From the NCBI GenBank assembly GCA_027186245.1, contig CP114482.1, forward strand, positions 34,987,209 to 35,051,208: a DNA stretch of 64,000 nt, written 5' to 3'. Origin of the DNA: Coriaria nepalensis. Taxonomy: Eukaryota; Streptophyta; Magnoliopsida; Cucurbitales; Coriariaceae. This document shows positions 22,339 to 34,979 of the stretch, piece after piece (position 1 is the stretch's first letter; each line of letters begins with the position of its first letter). Both the position numbers and the translations under genes were made by a program. The notes below the pieces were generated by a model, which had not been told where the DNA came from, made no database searches, and was given only the letters and a program-made list of their open reading frames with translations.

Positions 22339-25324
22339 ATGGCTCCAAGTTTGAGTAAAAATGCAGCAGACGTAATGGGTGCAGTAGACAGTGCCTTACA
22401 CTTGTCAATAACACTAGAAGGTTCAAACTTTCTTGCCAATGGGCATCCAATTATGACCCAAGTCCCTGCAAATATCATATCCACTCCTTCACCTTTCATC
22501 TCTTCAGACAAGACCATGAACCTGGTTGGCTGCTTTGTCGGTTTTGTCTCTGAAGAGCCCAAAAGCCGACATGTTGTACCTATTGGAAGGCTCTGCAATA
22601 TTAAGTTCATGAGCATCTTCAGTTTTAAGGTATGGTGGACAACCCACTGGGTTGGAAGTAATGGAAGCGATGTCGAACATGAAACCCAGATGATGATTCT
22701 GGACAAGAATGATAAGGGAAGGCCTTATGTACTTCTCCTTCCCATTATTGAGGGACCTTTTAGAGCTGCACTCAATCCTTATGATGATGATTATGTGGCA
22801 ATGTGTGTTGAAAGTGGGTCCACACAAGTTTGTGGGTCCAGATTCAGAAGCTGTTTGTACATGCATGTTGGTGATGATCCGTTTAATCTTGTCAAAGAAG
22901 CCATGAAAGTGGTGAGGGTTCACCTGGGCACTTTCAAACTTCTTGAAGAGAAGAACCCACCAGGTATTGTAGAAAAGTTTGGATGGTGTACATGGGATGC
23001 ATTTTATCTTAAGGTGAACCCTAAGGGGATTAGAGAGGGAGTTAGTGCCCTTGTGGAGGGTGGGTGTCCTCCAGGATTGGTCCTAATTGATGATGGGTGG
23101 CAATCAATTTCTCGTGATCAACATGATCATGAAAATCATGATGGTCAAAAACCCAGTATTAATGGTGTGTATCATGAGGCTATGGATTTGACAGAAGCAG
23201 GTGAGCAAATGCCATGTAGGTTAACAAAATTTGTAGAGAACTATAAATTTAGGAATTATGAGAGTCCATACAGGGACTCTGATAAGGGTATGGGTGCCTT
23301 TATAAGGGACCTTAAGGATGAGTTTAGGAGTGTTGAGCATGTGTATGTATGGCATGCATTTTGTGGGTATTGGGGTGGGGTTAGACCTAATGTTGATGGC
23401 TTAGTTGAGTCTAGGATTGTTAGTCCTAAGCTGCCTGAGAGTTTGCAGATGACAATGGAGGATCTAGCTGTGGACAAGATTGTAAGTACTGGTGTTGGGT
23501 TGGTCCCACCTGTGCTGGTCCACAAGATGTTTGATGGGCTCCACTCTCATCTTCAGTCTGTGGGGATTGATGGTATCAAGGTTGATGTTATCCATGTAAG
23601 TTCTACAGAAACACTCTCTTTCTTCCTCACTTATTTATCAATTGTAGTTTAAAATACTCTTCCAAGCTTTATTTGCAAGAACTTGGCCTTTAACTCAAAA
23701 TAAATATTTGTCTGAAATATGAATCGAATTGACAAATTGACAATGACTGAGACCTTCAAATATTTGATGATTTTGCCCCAATTGCATGTTGAAGTATTTA
23801 ATTGGTACATCATTGATGATGCAGTTGCTTGAAATGTTATGTGAAGAATATGGAGGTAGAGTAGAGCTAGAGAAAGCTTATTACAAAGCACTAACTAGTT
23901 CAATCAAGAAGCACTTCAAAGGAAATGGAGTTATTGCAAGCATGGAGCATTCCAATGACTTCATGTTGCTCGGCACCGAGGCTATAGCTCTTGGTCGAGT
24001 CGGTATGCTCACAAATATTACACCACCAGAAGGGCTAGTTCTTTTTGCATAATTTATTTCACTCATAATATGCTTGTGTGTTTTTTTGGGTTGAATAGGA
24101 GATGATTTTTGGAAGGCCGATCCTTTTGGGGATCCATATTGGCTACAAGGGTGTCACATGGTACATTGTGCTTACAACAGTTTGTGGATGGGCAATTTCA
24201 TTCAACCAGATTGGGACATGTTTCAATCAACCCACGCTTGTGCTCGATTTCACGCGGCGTCTCGAGCAATTTCTGGTGGGCCCATTTACGTGAGCGATTC
24301 AGTAGGGAACCATGACTTTGAATTGCTTAAAAGCCTCGTTTTGCCTGATGGGTCTATTTTGAGATGCCAACATTATGCTCTTCCTACTAGAGATTGCCTC
24401 TTCGAAGACACTCTTCACGATGGCAAAACAATGCTCAAAATTTGGAATCTTAACAAGGTAAGGACTCCCTCCCTCTTGTCTTAGAAAATGGAAGGGTCAT
24501 ATATTCAGTTTTCTACACCATAAATATCTTCAAAACCAGGAGAGACTCAGTTGTGTGTAATACCCTGTTTCAGAGACTAGGGATAAGAGATCGAAATCAG
24601 GCAAGAAACAAGTTATCATTTGGCTATATTATTCAAATCATATTTAAGATTGAACTGAGCCCAGATTAGTATATTAGCGTGCTTTAATTATACTAGATTT
24701 CTTGGGCTCTTAAGCTGAAACTGTTTTAGTAACTTGTGTTTATAATTGCAGTGTACTGGAGTTTTAGGGGTATTTAACTGTCAAGGAGGAGGTTGGTGTC
24801 CCAAATCAAGGCGGAACAAAAGAAACCCGGAATATGCCATCCCATTAACCTGTTCGACCGGTCCTAAAGACGTAGAATGGAACAATTCCAAAACCCCAAT
24901 TCCACTCAAAGGAGTGACCATATTTGCTGTCTACATGCACCAACAAAAGAAGCTCGAGCTCTTGAAAACATCAGAAAACATAGAAATCACCCTCGACCCA
25001 TCGAACTATGAACTTCTTGTTGTCTCTCCGGTTAGAGTTCTGACCAAGAAACGCCTCCTATTTGCCGTGATTGGATTGGTGAATATGTTAAACTCAGGGG
25101 GTGCTATCCAAACAGTGGATATTGATGAGGATGGGGATTTGGTCAGAGTTGGAGTTAAGGGTAGTGGGGAAATGAGAGCTTTTGCTTCTAAGAAGCCAAA
25201 GGGATGTAAAGTTGATGGAATTGCGGTGGATTTTGGTTATGACGATCATGACAACATAGTGACTGTTGATGTTAATTCGAGGGGGAGAAGTGTGAAGTTG
25301 TCCCTAATTGACTACTTGTTTTGA
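22339..25324 (+). CDS. RFS5: Raffinose synthase (galactinol-sucrose galactosyltransferase)
   Basis: Four exons: 22339-23595, 23825-24002, 24099-24457, 24752-25324; 788 aa. It transfers galactose from galactinol to sucrose, making raffinose in the cytosol during seed maturation and in drought or cold. Family blocks are all present: MSIFSFKVWWTTHWVG, EKFGWCTWDAFY, IDDGWQSI, MTMEDLAVDKI, IKVDVIH with the likely nucleophile D416, EHSNDFMLLGTEAI, GCHMVHCAYNSLWMGNFIQP, DWDMFQSTHACA with the likely acid/base Asp (516 or 518) and SRAISGGPIYVSD. The ~80-residue insertion that marks stachyose synthase is absent (the chain goes from NYESPYRDSD directly to KGMGAFIRDL), and the sequence follows Arabidopsis RFS5 closely. 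Catalytic residue assignment is by analogy with GH36. Nothing suggests damage. Confidence 0.95.
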
Positions 25325-27835
25325 GTTATATACTTGAACTGTTTGTGCTGTGTAATTTTTTAGTGATAAAAATACTTTTTTCACAAGTTTTTAACTGATT
25401 TATATTTTGTTTAAAGTTCTAAACCATATAACGTGCCTCTAATGGCGGCTTAAATTAGATATTGTTAGTACAAATTGTTCTGAAACTGAGCCTCTGGTTT
25501 TTATATTTTAAATGGATCTCAAAAAATAATTTCTCTAAGGCTTGAACTTAAATTTGAGATAGAAGATAGGATCTCATCTTTTTAAGTCTGAGTTAAAATG
25601 TACCTTTCATCTTTGATGAACTTACTGCTAATTATAAGATAAATTATTAAATGATGATATTCCGATCAAAATCTGATTTATGAATTTTAAATATCTGATT
25701 ATATTAAAATATTATTTTAATATATTTAATAAATTCCGATGATTAAAATTAATCTTAATCTATCGTAAGACATGTACTAATCCGAGATATTATTATTATC
25801 GATTATAATGGAATATTATTATTGCTTAGTATGGTATGTATATATATTATGTATTCTAATGTAATTCCGACCAATGATTGTATGGTTGAGATGATATATA
25901 TGTATGTATGTATTATGATGTGATTTTGATGTGAAAAGGACCGACCTTTTATATTTCAGAAAGGGAAAATAATATTTGGGACGAAGAAAAAAAAAAAGTA
26001 TAATAATAATAATAATAATAAGTTTGGGCTGAGTTGGGCCCGTTGGGCCCACAAATGGGTTGTTCCTTAATACTAGTACAACCGAGGAGATTAGTATGAC
26101 TGACCTCTCAAAAAACGTAAACCAATAATCAAATGGTCCCCAAAAATTTTAAAGGCCCAAATTTGCTTTTTTTTTTTTTTTTTTTTTTTTTTTTCTTTTA
26201 GAGAGCACTGATTTTGTGGACCCTAAATTAAACCCGACCAATGGTCCAACCATTTTGTCTTGAGGAATTTTACATGTTCCATCCTTTTCATCATTCATTT
26301 CATTCCAAATGAGCCTCAAATATTACATCTAATCTCATTATGTAACGACTAAGGAGCCTCTTTTTTTTTTTTTTACTTTTATCTTTTCCACAAAATTAAA
26401 GTAGCTATAAAACTTGATATGATTGTGATAATGAGTATATCGAAGAGAATATGATCCGACCCGTTTTTTTTTTTTCTACTTTCAATTTAAATATGATATT
26501 TGATACTCTTTTAAATTATTAAATTAACTTAATATTATAAACGATGATACTTTATGAAATAGTTTCTCACGTTGAAATTTATGATCAAGATTAATTAAAA
26601 TTTTTAACAAAATATAAGTATAATTTTCATAATTTTTAGGAATCAAAATTTAAGTAAATAAACAAATATAATTTACCCTTATTATTAGACTATCAAATTG
26701 ATTCTAATAAAAATGCCAAAATTTGGTCTAAAGACCATATGAAGTGTTGATGACGTAGTTTAATTATTGGCTCTATAAGATCACTAGACCAACACCCAAA
26801 AAAAAAAAAACTACAATTACAAAACAAACATGTTTTTATTGTGCAATCATTCATCTCTTTAAACTCAAATCTCTAAGTCAAAATATATGCTTTACAATGA
26901 TGAAGTGTAGAAATTAGGTCAAGCTTGTGTCTAGGTCAACTTTTCATAAAAGCCCACATTTGTGTCATGTTGAAATGATGAAACAAATTGTAAGTATTTG
27001 AGGTCTTTCTCAAACTAATAAAAACATAACAAATTTTGATAGTTTATAAGATATAAATATATATATATTTAATTCATAAAAATTTGTGAAGAAATATTAT
27101 TTAGAAATTTTCTTGAATGTTTAGATATGTTTAATTAAGAAAATTCATTTAATTCAATTTGATGATGGCACGAAAATGAAAGAAAATAAAAATAAATAAT
27201 TTAGATATTAAAATAAAAATTTACTTAAAGAAGCATATTGTGCTTGAGTAGTTTTCAGCTCACGTTTATGCGTCTCTTTATATGCTTTGTTGGCTGTGTG
27301 TATTGATTCTCGAGATCTTTAAAAAAAAAAATTTCCCGGAAAATCGTGGTGGGATTTTTCTTGATTCGTGAGAAAATTACATGTCTGACAGTTTTCTCAA
27401 GCTTGCATCCCCCTCACCCTCCAGCATCTTGTCCATTACTTTTCTTCTGTAAATTTCCACACACTCTCTCAGAAAATACATTTTCTTAGTCTCCAAACAG
27501 AGCTCGTTATTACTGAAAGTAATAAAACTAAGCTGAACATTGTTTTTCTTTTCACGAAAATTTCGGGATAGGAACCTTTTCCTCTGGGAAACTCTAAAGT
27601 TCTCATAGTTTAGTATTTTTTTTTTATATTTTTTTTCCTGCATGTAGTAAAGTACTCTACCTTTCATGGAAAACCTGAATACGTTTCTTGTTTTCTTCTT
27701 CAATTTTTCACTAGGAAAAGCTTAGAAGAAGAAGAATACTGTCTTTGTTTTTTCCTTTTTGGGTTTTCTTATTTTGCCAGACCTTTTTGGGTTCAAAGAC
27801 TGTTTTTTTCCTTCTCTGTTTTTAATTTATTAGTG
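25325..27835. other. Intergenic between raffinose synthase and the TAR2-like gene
   Basis: Holds the raffinose synthase 3'UTR and the TAR2-like promoter and 5'UTR. Visible features are an (ATT/AAT)n run near 26000, tandem GTTGGGCCC motifs at 26034-26050 (TGGGCC-type boxes), a T29 run at 26166-26194 and a pyrimidine-rich stretch just before the start codon. The 108-aa minus ORF at 27377-27703 is basic low-complexity and unconvincing. Confidence 0.5.
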
Positions 27836-28096
27836 ATGATGGTTAAGATTCAGAGTGCTTTTTCATGGAGGCACTTGTTCGTGTTGTCTTTTGCTTTGAA
27901 TCTGAGTTTGATTTTGAAGGTTGTGTATGAAAGTGAAAGAAATGGACTTCATGATTTCTTCTCCTCCATGAAGAAGAACCAAAAAAAAGCTACTTCTTCC
28001 ATAGAGGTGATATTTTCTACTTCTTTATCTTCTCATTCAGATGATCCAGATGGGGACGAAAGAGTCATCAATCTTTACCAGTAAGTTCAACACTCT

Positions 28097-28127
<31 letters not shown>

Positions 28128-31100
28128 GCACTTTAGAAAACCTTATTCAAACCCTCATTTACAAGTTGTTTGCTCCCATCAAGTAACTGGTTTTGAGCTC
28201 AAATTTAGGATCTTTTTCTACTTAGATTAGTAGTAATGACAGTGAGACCTCAATTAAAGGGAATGGTTATTAAAATTTGGGTGGGTGATTATTTTAAGAG
28301 AGAGATCCTATATGCTCTAAGAAATTAAACTTAAAACCATCGAGATTGCTAAACAAAAAGTTGATTAAATATTCCCTTTTGTGTTACCCATTTAGTTTTC
28401 CTTGCTTGTGAGATTCTCTCATGTGCATTGTTGCTCTCCACCATACATTCTCGTATAGTCTATAATTAGTTTAGATTCTCCATGGTAAGTTGCAACATTT
28501 ATTTGTTAGTAGATGAATGGTACTCTCATTATCTTGTTTGCCAAGCACTAGATGCTTGTCTAGCTTCCCATTTGTCCCATTTTGGGGCCCGCCAAAACTG
28601 GCATATAGAACCAGAAGCTTCCGTCTAAGTCTCGCATAACAGAATACTTAATGTAAAGTAGGTAGTGAACTACTTATTACCGGGAGAGGTGTTCTAATAC
28701 TCATGGAGTAGAAACGGTAGAATACTTCATCCAACAGGTAACACATCCGCATTTTTTCGACAAGTCAAATACCTATGTTCACATTGTATCACATGGTATA
28801 TGTCAGGTAGGTACTGAGAAGAAAACTTACAAAAGATACCGTTTCATAAGTGGAGAGTTTCTATTGCCTTATTTCCATTAATAGATTCCGGAATGCACCT
28901 TTCACATTTTGACCACTCGAAAATTGAGACCACTGTTTATAATATAACAAGTTGGAGTCATAAAATAGGTACACTGTTAGCGCAAGGAACTTGTACTATA
29001 GGGCATTTTTAGAAGTTGATGCATTTTTTTGTGGGGTACCATGTGGGTTTGTGGAGATCCCTCTTTTTATTCTTTCTCTTTTCTTTTCTTTTTTCTTTTC
29101 CTTTGCCTACTAAACTGAAAAATCAGCTTTTGAGAAGACACCTCGCCACCTCCCTCCCTTTCCTCTTTTTCTTTTAGTTCCATTGCAAAAATGGGGTTGT
29201 TGGGATATTACCTCTTCTATGGATGTGGGTCCTATGCAAGAGATACAACTCATGTCTAGACTCTTCTTCCTTTTTTAGATTATATAGTTCACAACTTGTT
29301 GATTTGATGTATGATTTGCATATTTACCCTTGATTTCCTCGTTGAATGGAAACTCACTTCCTAAACCCCACCACTTGATCTATCTTTCCATCCCTTACAA
29401 TTTAAGAGTCCCAAATATTGAAAGATTCTTCTTTTTTTGCTTATAGTTCTTTTCCTCATTAGTGGAAAGAGGGTCTAATGTAATGGATTTCATACTCGTG
29501 GCAACTATATTAACGTGGTGTAACAAGTCAAAGAGAGTCTAATTCAAAGTGGGCCCTATTTAATTTCGTAGTTAAGTTGATGAACTCTCATTGACTTGTT
29601 ACATCATATGACTGTGTCAAATAATGACATGATGATTATGAATTTTGTAGTTAATTTTTTTGTAGTTAATTTGATGAACTCTCATATGACAGTGTTACAT
29701 CTTATGACAGTGTCACATATGATTGTGTCCTTAAATATATATGTTTAAACATTAATTGTCAAATGCAGTGGTGATCCTACAATGTACGAAGTGTATTGGA
29801 AACAAATGGGTGAGAAAACCAAAGTGGTGATCCCAGGCTGGCAATCTATAAGTTACTTTTCCGATGTAAAAAACCTTTGTTGGTTCTTAGAACCCGAGTT
29901 TGCTAAAGAAGTGATCCGCTTACACAACGTGGTTGGAAACGCAATTACTAAGGGCCATCACATTGTGGTGGGGACCGGTTCGTCTCAACTTTTTTTAGCG
30001 GCTCTATATGCTCTCTCTCCACAAGATTCTTCTCAACCAATAAGTGTTGTATCTGCCGCCCCATATTACTCGGTGAGTGGGATTGAAATCTTATAAAAGT
30101 CTTGGTTTTTGTTTATTTTTTACTTTACTACTATCTCTTGTTGGTTTGATATCTAATTCAAATTGACCATTTTGCTTAGTAGTGATTCCGAGTAAAAAAG
30201 TCAAAATGCATTACTTAATAATCTTTGTTGTTTAGTTTGTTTGGTTTTATATTTGTTTAACATAACCACTAACATGGTGGACAAGCTTTTATAAAGATAT
30301 TTATTCACTTTTGGTTCTTGCTTCTCTTCTGATTCATCATATTTTGGTTTCTTAATCATTAATCATACAACTCCCCCCACCTCCAAAAAAACAAAAAACC
30401 GAACCCACCACATAAGAATATATTCTTACCAACTATTGTGGACATTCTTTCCCTGAGTTTTTATTTTTTCATTTATTATTATTTTATTTTTAACATAATT
30501 ATTTACATGTTTGTCTCTGTTTTTTGATTTATCTTGCAGTTGCGTCGTATTCCTAAGTGTGTTTAGCCAAAACCCTTTGTACTTTAGTTTCTTTCTTTCA
30601 TTATTATTTTTTACACATTATGTTTCAAAAGCTACTTTCTGTAGATTTTTGAGGAACATCTTTTTATCACTTTATAGTTGTGCCATATGCTCTCTTCTAT
30701 TAAGAATTGTGGGGGGCATGTTTATTAATCAAAGACAGAATGAAGAAATAGTTACTAATTCTAAATTTCGTTATAAAGTAGGGATCCTTTCGGGTTTCCA
30801 TATTTTGGGTATTATCGGCCAAAAATGGTTATAGCATTTTTACCATTTGTTTTATTTACTTTGCACTTTGCAGTCCTATCCATCTATGACAGACTGCCTG
30901 AAATCGGGCCTCTTCAAATGGGCTGGTGATGCAACAATCTTCGAGAAAGATGAGCCTTATATCGAGCTAGTCACATCCCCAAACAACCCGGATGGCTTTG
31001 CAAGGCATTCCATGGTCAACAGAAGAGGGGGAATGTTGGTCCATGACCTCGCCTACTATTGGCCACAGTATACTGCCATATGTGCTCCTGCCAATAATGA

Positions 31101-32091
31101 TCTTACCCTCTTCACTCTCTCAAAGAGCATTGGCCTTGCCGGAATGCGCATTGGGTTAGTCATAATGTTTTCAATATCTATTTATTATTTTTCCTATGTG
31201 CTAAGATTGCATTATGTTTACAGTTTTGAATTGGACTTGGACTCCATTTGGAAGAGCTTATTAGAATGTCATTCTGGTGGGATGGCAGTTTGGTTAAACT
31301 AGAAAATTAAAGTGGTTTTAAAAAAGCGCGTGACAAGAAGTGAGACTTTTTATAATAGTCATCTGGATGCACTAATTAGCAAAACAGAATTTCGAGTGCA
31401 AATAAGCTCTTCCAAATGCACCCTTGGTCCTTAACTGTTGTTTCAAACTGCAAAATAGAATTAAGACTAGTGTTTTCTTTATTTCAGATGGGCACTTGTT
31501 AAAGATCCGGAAGTAGCTAAGAGAATGACGAAATTCATAGAGCTCAATACAATAGGTGTGTCCAAAGATTCACAGCTCCGAGCCGCAAAGATTTTGCGGG
31601 TAGTATCCGAAAGTTGCAAACGGAAGAACGACGGTTTAGAGCATTACATTGAAGAAGAATGTTTCTTCGAGTTCAGTCATAAACTCATGGCAGAAAGGTG
31701 GGCCCGGCTTCGTGAGGCGGTTAAATCAAGCGGAATTGTCAGTTTACCTGAGTTCTCTCCCACGTCATGCAACTTTCTTGGCCGCATATTTGAGCCTCGG
31801 CCCGGTAAAAAGAACAGTTGTGTTCATATCAAGTATCAACCTCTATTGTTTTGGCGGGGTAAAAGGATTGATTTTCAACTTTTTCTTGTAGCTTTTGCAT
31901 GGTTGAGGTGTGAAGGTGATGTAGAAGATTGTGAAAGCTTCCTCCAAGGACATAGGATTCTAACAAGGGGTGGGAAGCACTTTGGTGTAAGTCCGAAGTT
32001 TATTCGGGTCAGCATGCTGGACCGAGAGGAGACGTTCGATTTGTTTTTAAAGAGGTTAGCAAAGATCCAACCATTAAGAATATCCGGATAG
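27836..32091 (+). CDS. TAR2: Tryptophan aminotransferase-related protein 2-like (auxin biosynthesis)
   Basis: Five exons: 27836-28080, 29769-30072, 30874-31154, 31488-31804, 31892-32091; 448 aa, close to Arabidopsis TAR2 in length. It should convert tryptophan to indole-3-pyruvate with PLP, the first step of the TAA/TAR-YUCCA auxin route. Residues ~13-31 (HLFVLSFALNLSLILKVVY) form an N-terminal hydrophobic segment like the ER anchor of TAR2. Alliinase/TAA motifs: INLYHGDPTMYEVYW, VIPGWQSISYFSD, VVGTGSSQL, TSPNNPDG (217-224), HDLAYYWPQY (240-249) and TLSKS with the PLP lysine K267. The first codon of the open frame is GTG; the first ATG is 27836, followed at once by a second. Intron 1 is 1.7 kb. 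The last intron, 31805-31891, is 87 nt, stop-free and a multiple of three. Confidence 0.93.
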
Positions 32092-33143
32092 GTTCTTAAA
32101 TTTATTCATCTATTCGTTTGTAGAAAAAATGTAAGTTTGCCCAAGGTGGGTTATACGTCTCTTTTGTGCTCTAGAGTTTCATATGATATCCGTATGCTTT
32201 CTTCAATTTCTTCTTCATGGGCCTTTTTTTTGGGGCATTTTTGGTGGTAGTATGGACATGTCGGCTTTCCTATACTGGCCGTTGCATTGTGTGTTAACCC
32301 CCGGGCAAACTTACAATAGGAATGGGCAAAATTTCGATCCCGACGGACCAGACCCGATTAGGGCACGAATATTAAATCCAGACAAAAATCCCAATACTCA
32401 ATTCAATACTGATATCGATGATAAGGGTACGAATACCAAATCCCAACCACCAGAAATCTCGATATCGATTTTCGGTGTCATTCCTGTATCCACTTCTAGA
32501 CATCAGAATCTCCAGTACCATCCTGTATCGATTTTAAGTATCGGTTTTGTATCCGATACTAGAGATTGGAATTCCCAATACCGTCCCATATTAGGACGGC
32601 GATACCAATCAGGACTAACCATTTCTTCCATACCGATACCAAACGGGAACTAACTGTTTCATCCCACACCCCACTCGGCTCTAAGACTCAAAGAAGAGTG
32701 GGGAACCTCTCGATAGTTTTTGGAATTCGACATCAGGAAGCCAACCTGATATTGCTGTCCTCCGTACTCTTGTTGCCGGTATTAGGTAAGCAAACCTGAC
32801 TTTGCTGTCCTCCGTGCTCTTGTTGCCGGTATTAGGGAGGCCCATCTTTCTGCCGCTCCGGAACCAATTCAACCTATCCGGATGAATACCGATATCAAAA
32901 AAGTTGGAAAAGTCCGGAACCACTTACAACGTTGGTGCTTTTGGGCGATATGTTTGAACTCTCTTGAATAACAAGTACAACAAATTAAAACCATCATCTT
33001 ACACGAGTACAAAAAAAGCCATTTACAAGAGAATTTATTTGAAAAAAGACGCAGAAGAGATTACAAGACCATGATATTTTGACTACTACGAGTTAATAAG
33101 AAGAGATCGGATCACACTCCATCACATCACACAAAACACAAGC
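32092..33143. repeat. Convergent intergenic region with a probable transposon remnant
   Basis: The TAR2-like and oleosin genes converge here. From about 32320 the composition changes abruptly to GC-richer, CGATACC/GGTATCG-rich sequence (CGATATCGAT, ACCGATATC, GATACCAAAC), resembling subterminal repeat arrays of hAT-type MITEs. The left edge, TAGGAATGGGCAAAA, looks like a hAT terminus, but I found no matching right end. A ~50-bp unit is tandemly repeated twice at 32738-32787 and 32788-32837. Confidence 0.4.
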
Positions 33144-33797
33144 CTAAGATTTACCACCTTCCAGGGCCTTAGCACCTTCACTACGAACCTTTCCACCTTC
33201 TTGGGCTTTTCCACCACCACCGCCACCTCCGCCCCCTTCATGGGCCTTCCTCCCACCTTCCTGTTCCCCCTTAGTCTCCCCTTCATGCGCTTTGCTCTCT
33301 ATTGCCTGTCCAGCCTCCTTAGTCCTCTGGCCCAAATAACCCGCCGTGTCTTGCATTCGTCGTTTTGTATGTTCCAATTGCTCCGGCACATTAGCCCCGA
33401 CTCGTCTTAAATGGTTCGCCATCCAGGACAAGGAAGAGAGTGCGGTTATACCAAATGCACCTGCGGATAAAAAGCCCGTTATGGCCAGCCCGATAACCAT
33501 AGCAGCCGGGATCAAAACCGGGCTGAACAAAGCGAAAGCCGGGCTCAAAACAGCAAGACCCATTATAGTTCCTGCGAGCGTTAAGCCCGATAGGAGTAAA
33601 AGGAATCCACCAAACGGAAGAACAGTTGCAAAGGCTAGAATTTTGGAACTTGAAGGACCCCTTTGATCTTCTTGAGAGAACACGGACTTGAACGTGTCAG
33701 ATGGTGACTGGTGCTGTTGGCCAGATTGGTCTTGTTGCTGGTGGTGGACGGTGATCTGTTGGCCGCGGTCGCGGTCACGGTGGGGCTGATCCGTCAT
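33144..33797 (-). CDS. Oleosin, high-molecular-weight (H) type
   Basis: A single-exon gene of 217 aa. Oleosins coat seed oil bodies, stabilise them and control their size. The central hydrophobic hairpin spans about residues 53-124 and contains the diagnostic proline knot PX5SPX3P at P86, S92-P93 and P97 ([12 protein letters not shown]). The N-terminus is hydrophilic, Gln/His/Arg-rich; the C-terminal amphipathic part [20 protein letters not shown] is of the H type. The tail (170-217) is Gly/Glu/Lys-rich with a run of nine glycines, a low-complexity extension beyond the usual end. The open frame extends 46 codons upstream, but [10 protein letters not shown] is the family-like start; the extension has no oleosin similarity and overlaps the presumed promoter. 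Confidence 0.93.
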   Translation of the reverse strand: MTDQPHRDRDRGQQITVHHQQQDQSGQQHQSPSDTFKSVFSQEDQRGPSSSKILAFATVLPFGGFLLLLSGLTLAGTIMGLAVLSPAFALFSPVLIPAAMVIGLAITGFLSAGAFGITALSSLSWMANHLRRVGANVPEQLEHTKRRMQDTAGYLGQRTKEAGQAIESKAHEGETKGEQEGGRKAHEGGGGGGGGGKAQEGGKVRSEGAKALEGGKS

Positions 33798-33900
33798 GGT
33801 AGGTGGGTTTTTGTGGATAAAGAAAGAGAAAGAGAGATTAAGATCATAGGATTTGTAGTAAGATTTGTGCTGTGTTGGTTTTAAGGGAAGGGGGAGAGGG

Positions 33901-33908
33901 GACACGTG
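33901..33908 (-). promoter_or_regulatory. ABRE/G-box upstream of oleosin
   Basis: On the gene strand the sequence is CACGTGTC, a perfect ABA-response element with a G-box core, about 105 bp before the start codon. Oleosins are ABA- and ABI3/ABI5-regulated in seeds, so the site fits. I see no RY (CATGCA) element close by. Confidence 0.5.
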
Positions 33909-33935
33909 GAGGGAGATGACACCTGTTGGATTCAT

Positions 33936-34979
33936 GAGGAAGTAAGTGTTGCATGGGGAACATGTCGGTGAGCTTAGCTGTCATCTCCATGGTTCGTATC
34001 GATGTTTCGTATGGCGTTTTTGATCTTAAATATTGATTTGGATTTGGACGTGTGTGGAATTAGCAAATAAGACGAAATTAGGATAGGCCATAAGTGGATG
34101 TCATGTGATAGTTAAGAATTCGTTAAGAAATTCTTAGATAAGAGATGCTTAAATTGTCGCGGGAAACATATCAAACAACCGCATTGTAATTTTTTTAAAA
34201 GGATAATAATAATAGGAAGATTAAATATAAATAAAATAGAATGATTTATATTAGTTATTTAAATTGATAAATTAATAAGTAATTAAATAAATAATTATTA
34301 AGTAATTAAAAAAATATATTAAAATATGATTTTTTTTTAATTAATAATAAATAAGTAGATATTCGTCTGTTTAAAAAAAATTAAAAATATATTCATTATA
34401 TCTACTCTGTCCGTAGATAGATCGGACGGTTATAGTCAATATATATATTTTTGCACAATCCTAAATATTTGTATTGAATTTTATGAGTTTTATTGTTAAT
34501 GAGTTGATATATAGAATAAATAATATTTTTAAGGGTTTATTTCTAAATTTAAAGTTTATTATTATTCTCTTTAATAAATTTCTAATTTTAAGGGATATAA
34601 ACCTATGAATAAGTATTTTTAACTCTTTATCTATTTTTGATTTGTTTAAAAAAAATGTTAAATTTATAATTTTCTATATATCCATATATCCTCTCCTATA
34701 AATAAAATCTCTTAAAAGAAAGTGTTATTCCTCGATTAATAATGTATACGTGAGATTATTTAATTGAGGCGTGAGTATAGTGATTTACCCCTAAAATATT
34801 ACGACAAATATTACTATACCAATCGTAATATTTTACTCCTCATCACCACCTTCATTACAACCAAGACCCTTTGTTGCCATCGTCACCTTTCGTCGCTATC
34901 ACCACCACTGTTGCCACCACTGTTGTCGGCTTCACGATATCTGATGCCCTTGCCGCCATTGTTATCGTATACGATATAA
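33936..34979. other. Intergenic, upstream of oleosin
   Basis: Very AT-rich from about 34190 to 34760. At 34792-34804 and 34823-34835 there is a perfect 13-bp inverted repeat (TAAAATATTACGA) with an 18-base loop. Next to it, at 34845-34965, is a short GC-richer block rich in CACCAC and TTGCC that resembles the centres of the foldback elements but lacks their arms. Confidence 0.45.

Noticed and set aside
27377..27703. 108-aa basic minus-strand ORF upstream of the TAR2-like gene
   Set aside because: Low-complexity Lys/Arg composition produced by T/C-rich 5' leader sequence; no family resemblance.
30511..30834. 107-aa ORF inside the TAR2-like gene
   Set aside because: Lies wholly in intron 2, is T-rich, and gives a Phe/Leu/Ser-rich chain without motifs.
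33798..33935. 46-codon N-terminal extension of oleosin
   Set aside because: No oleosin similarity and it covers the ABRE-containing promoter; the Met at 33797 gives a family-like start.
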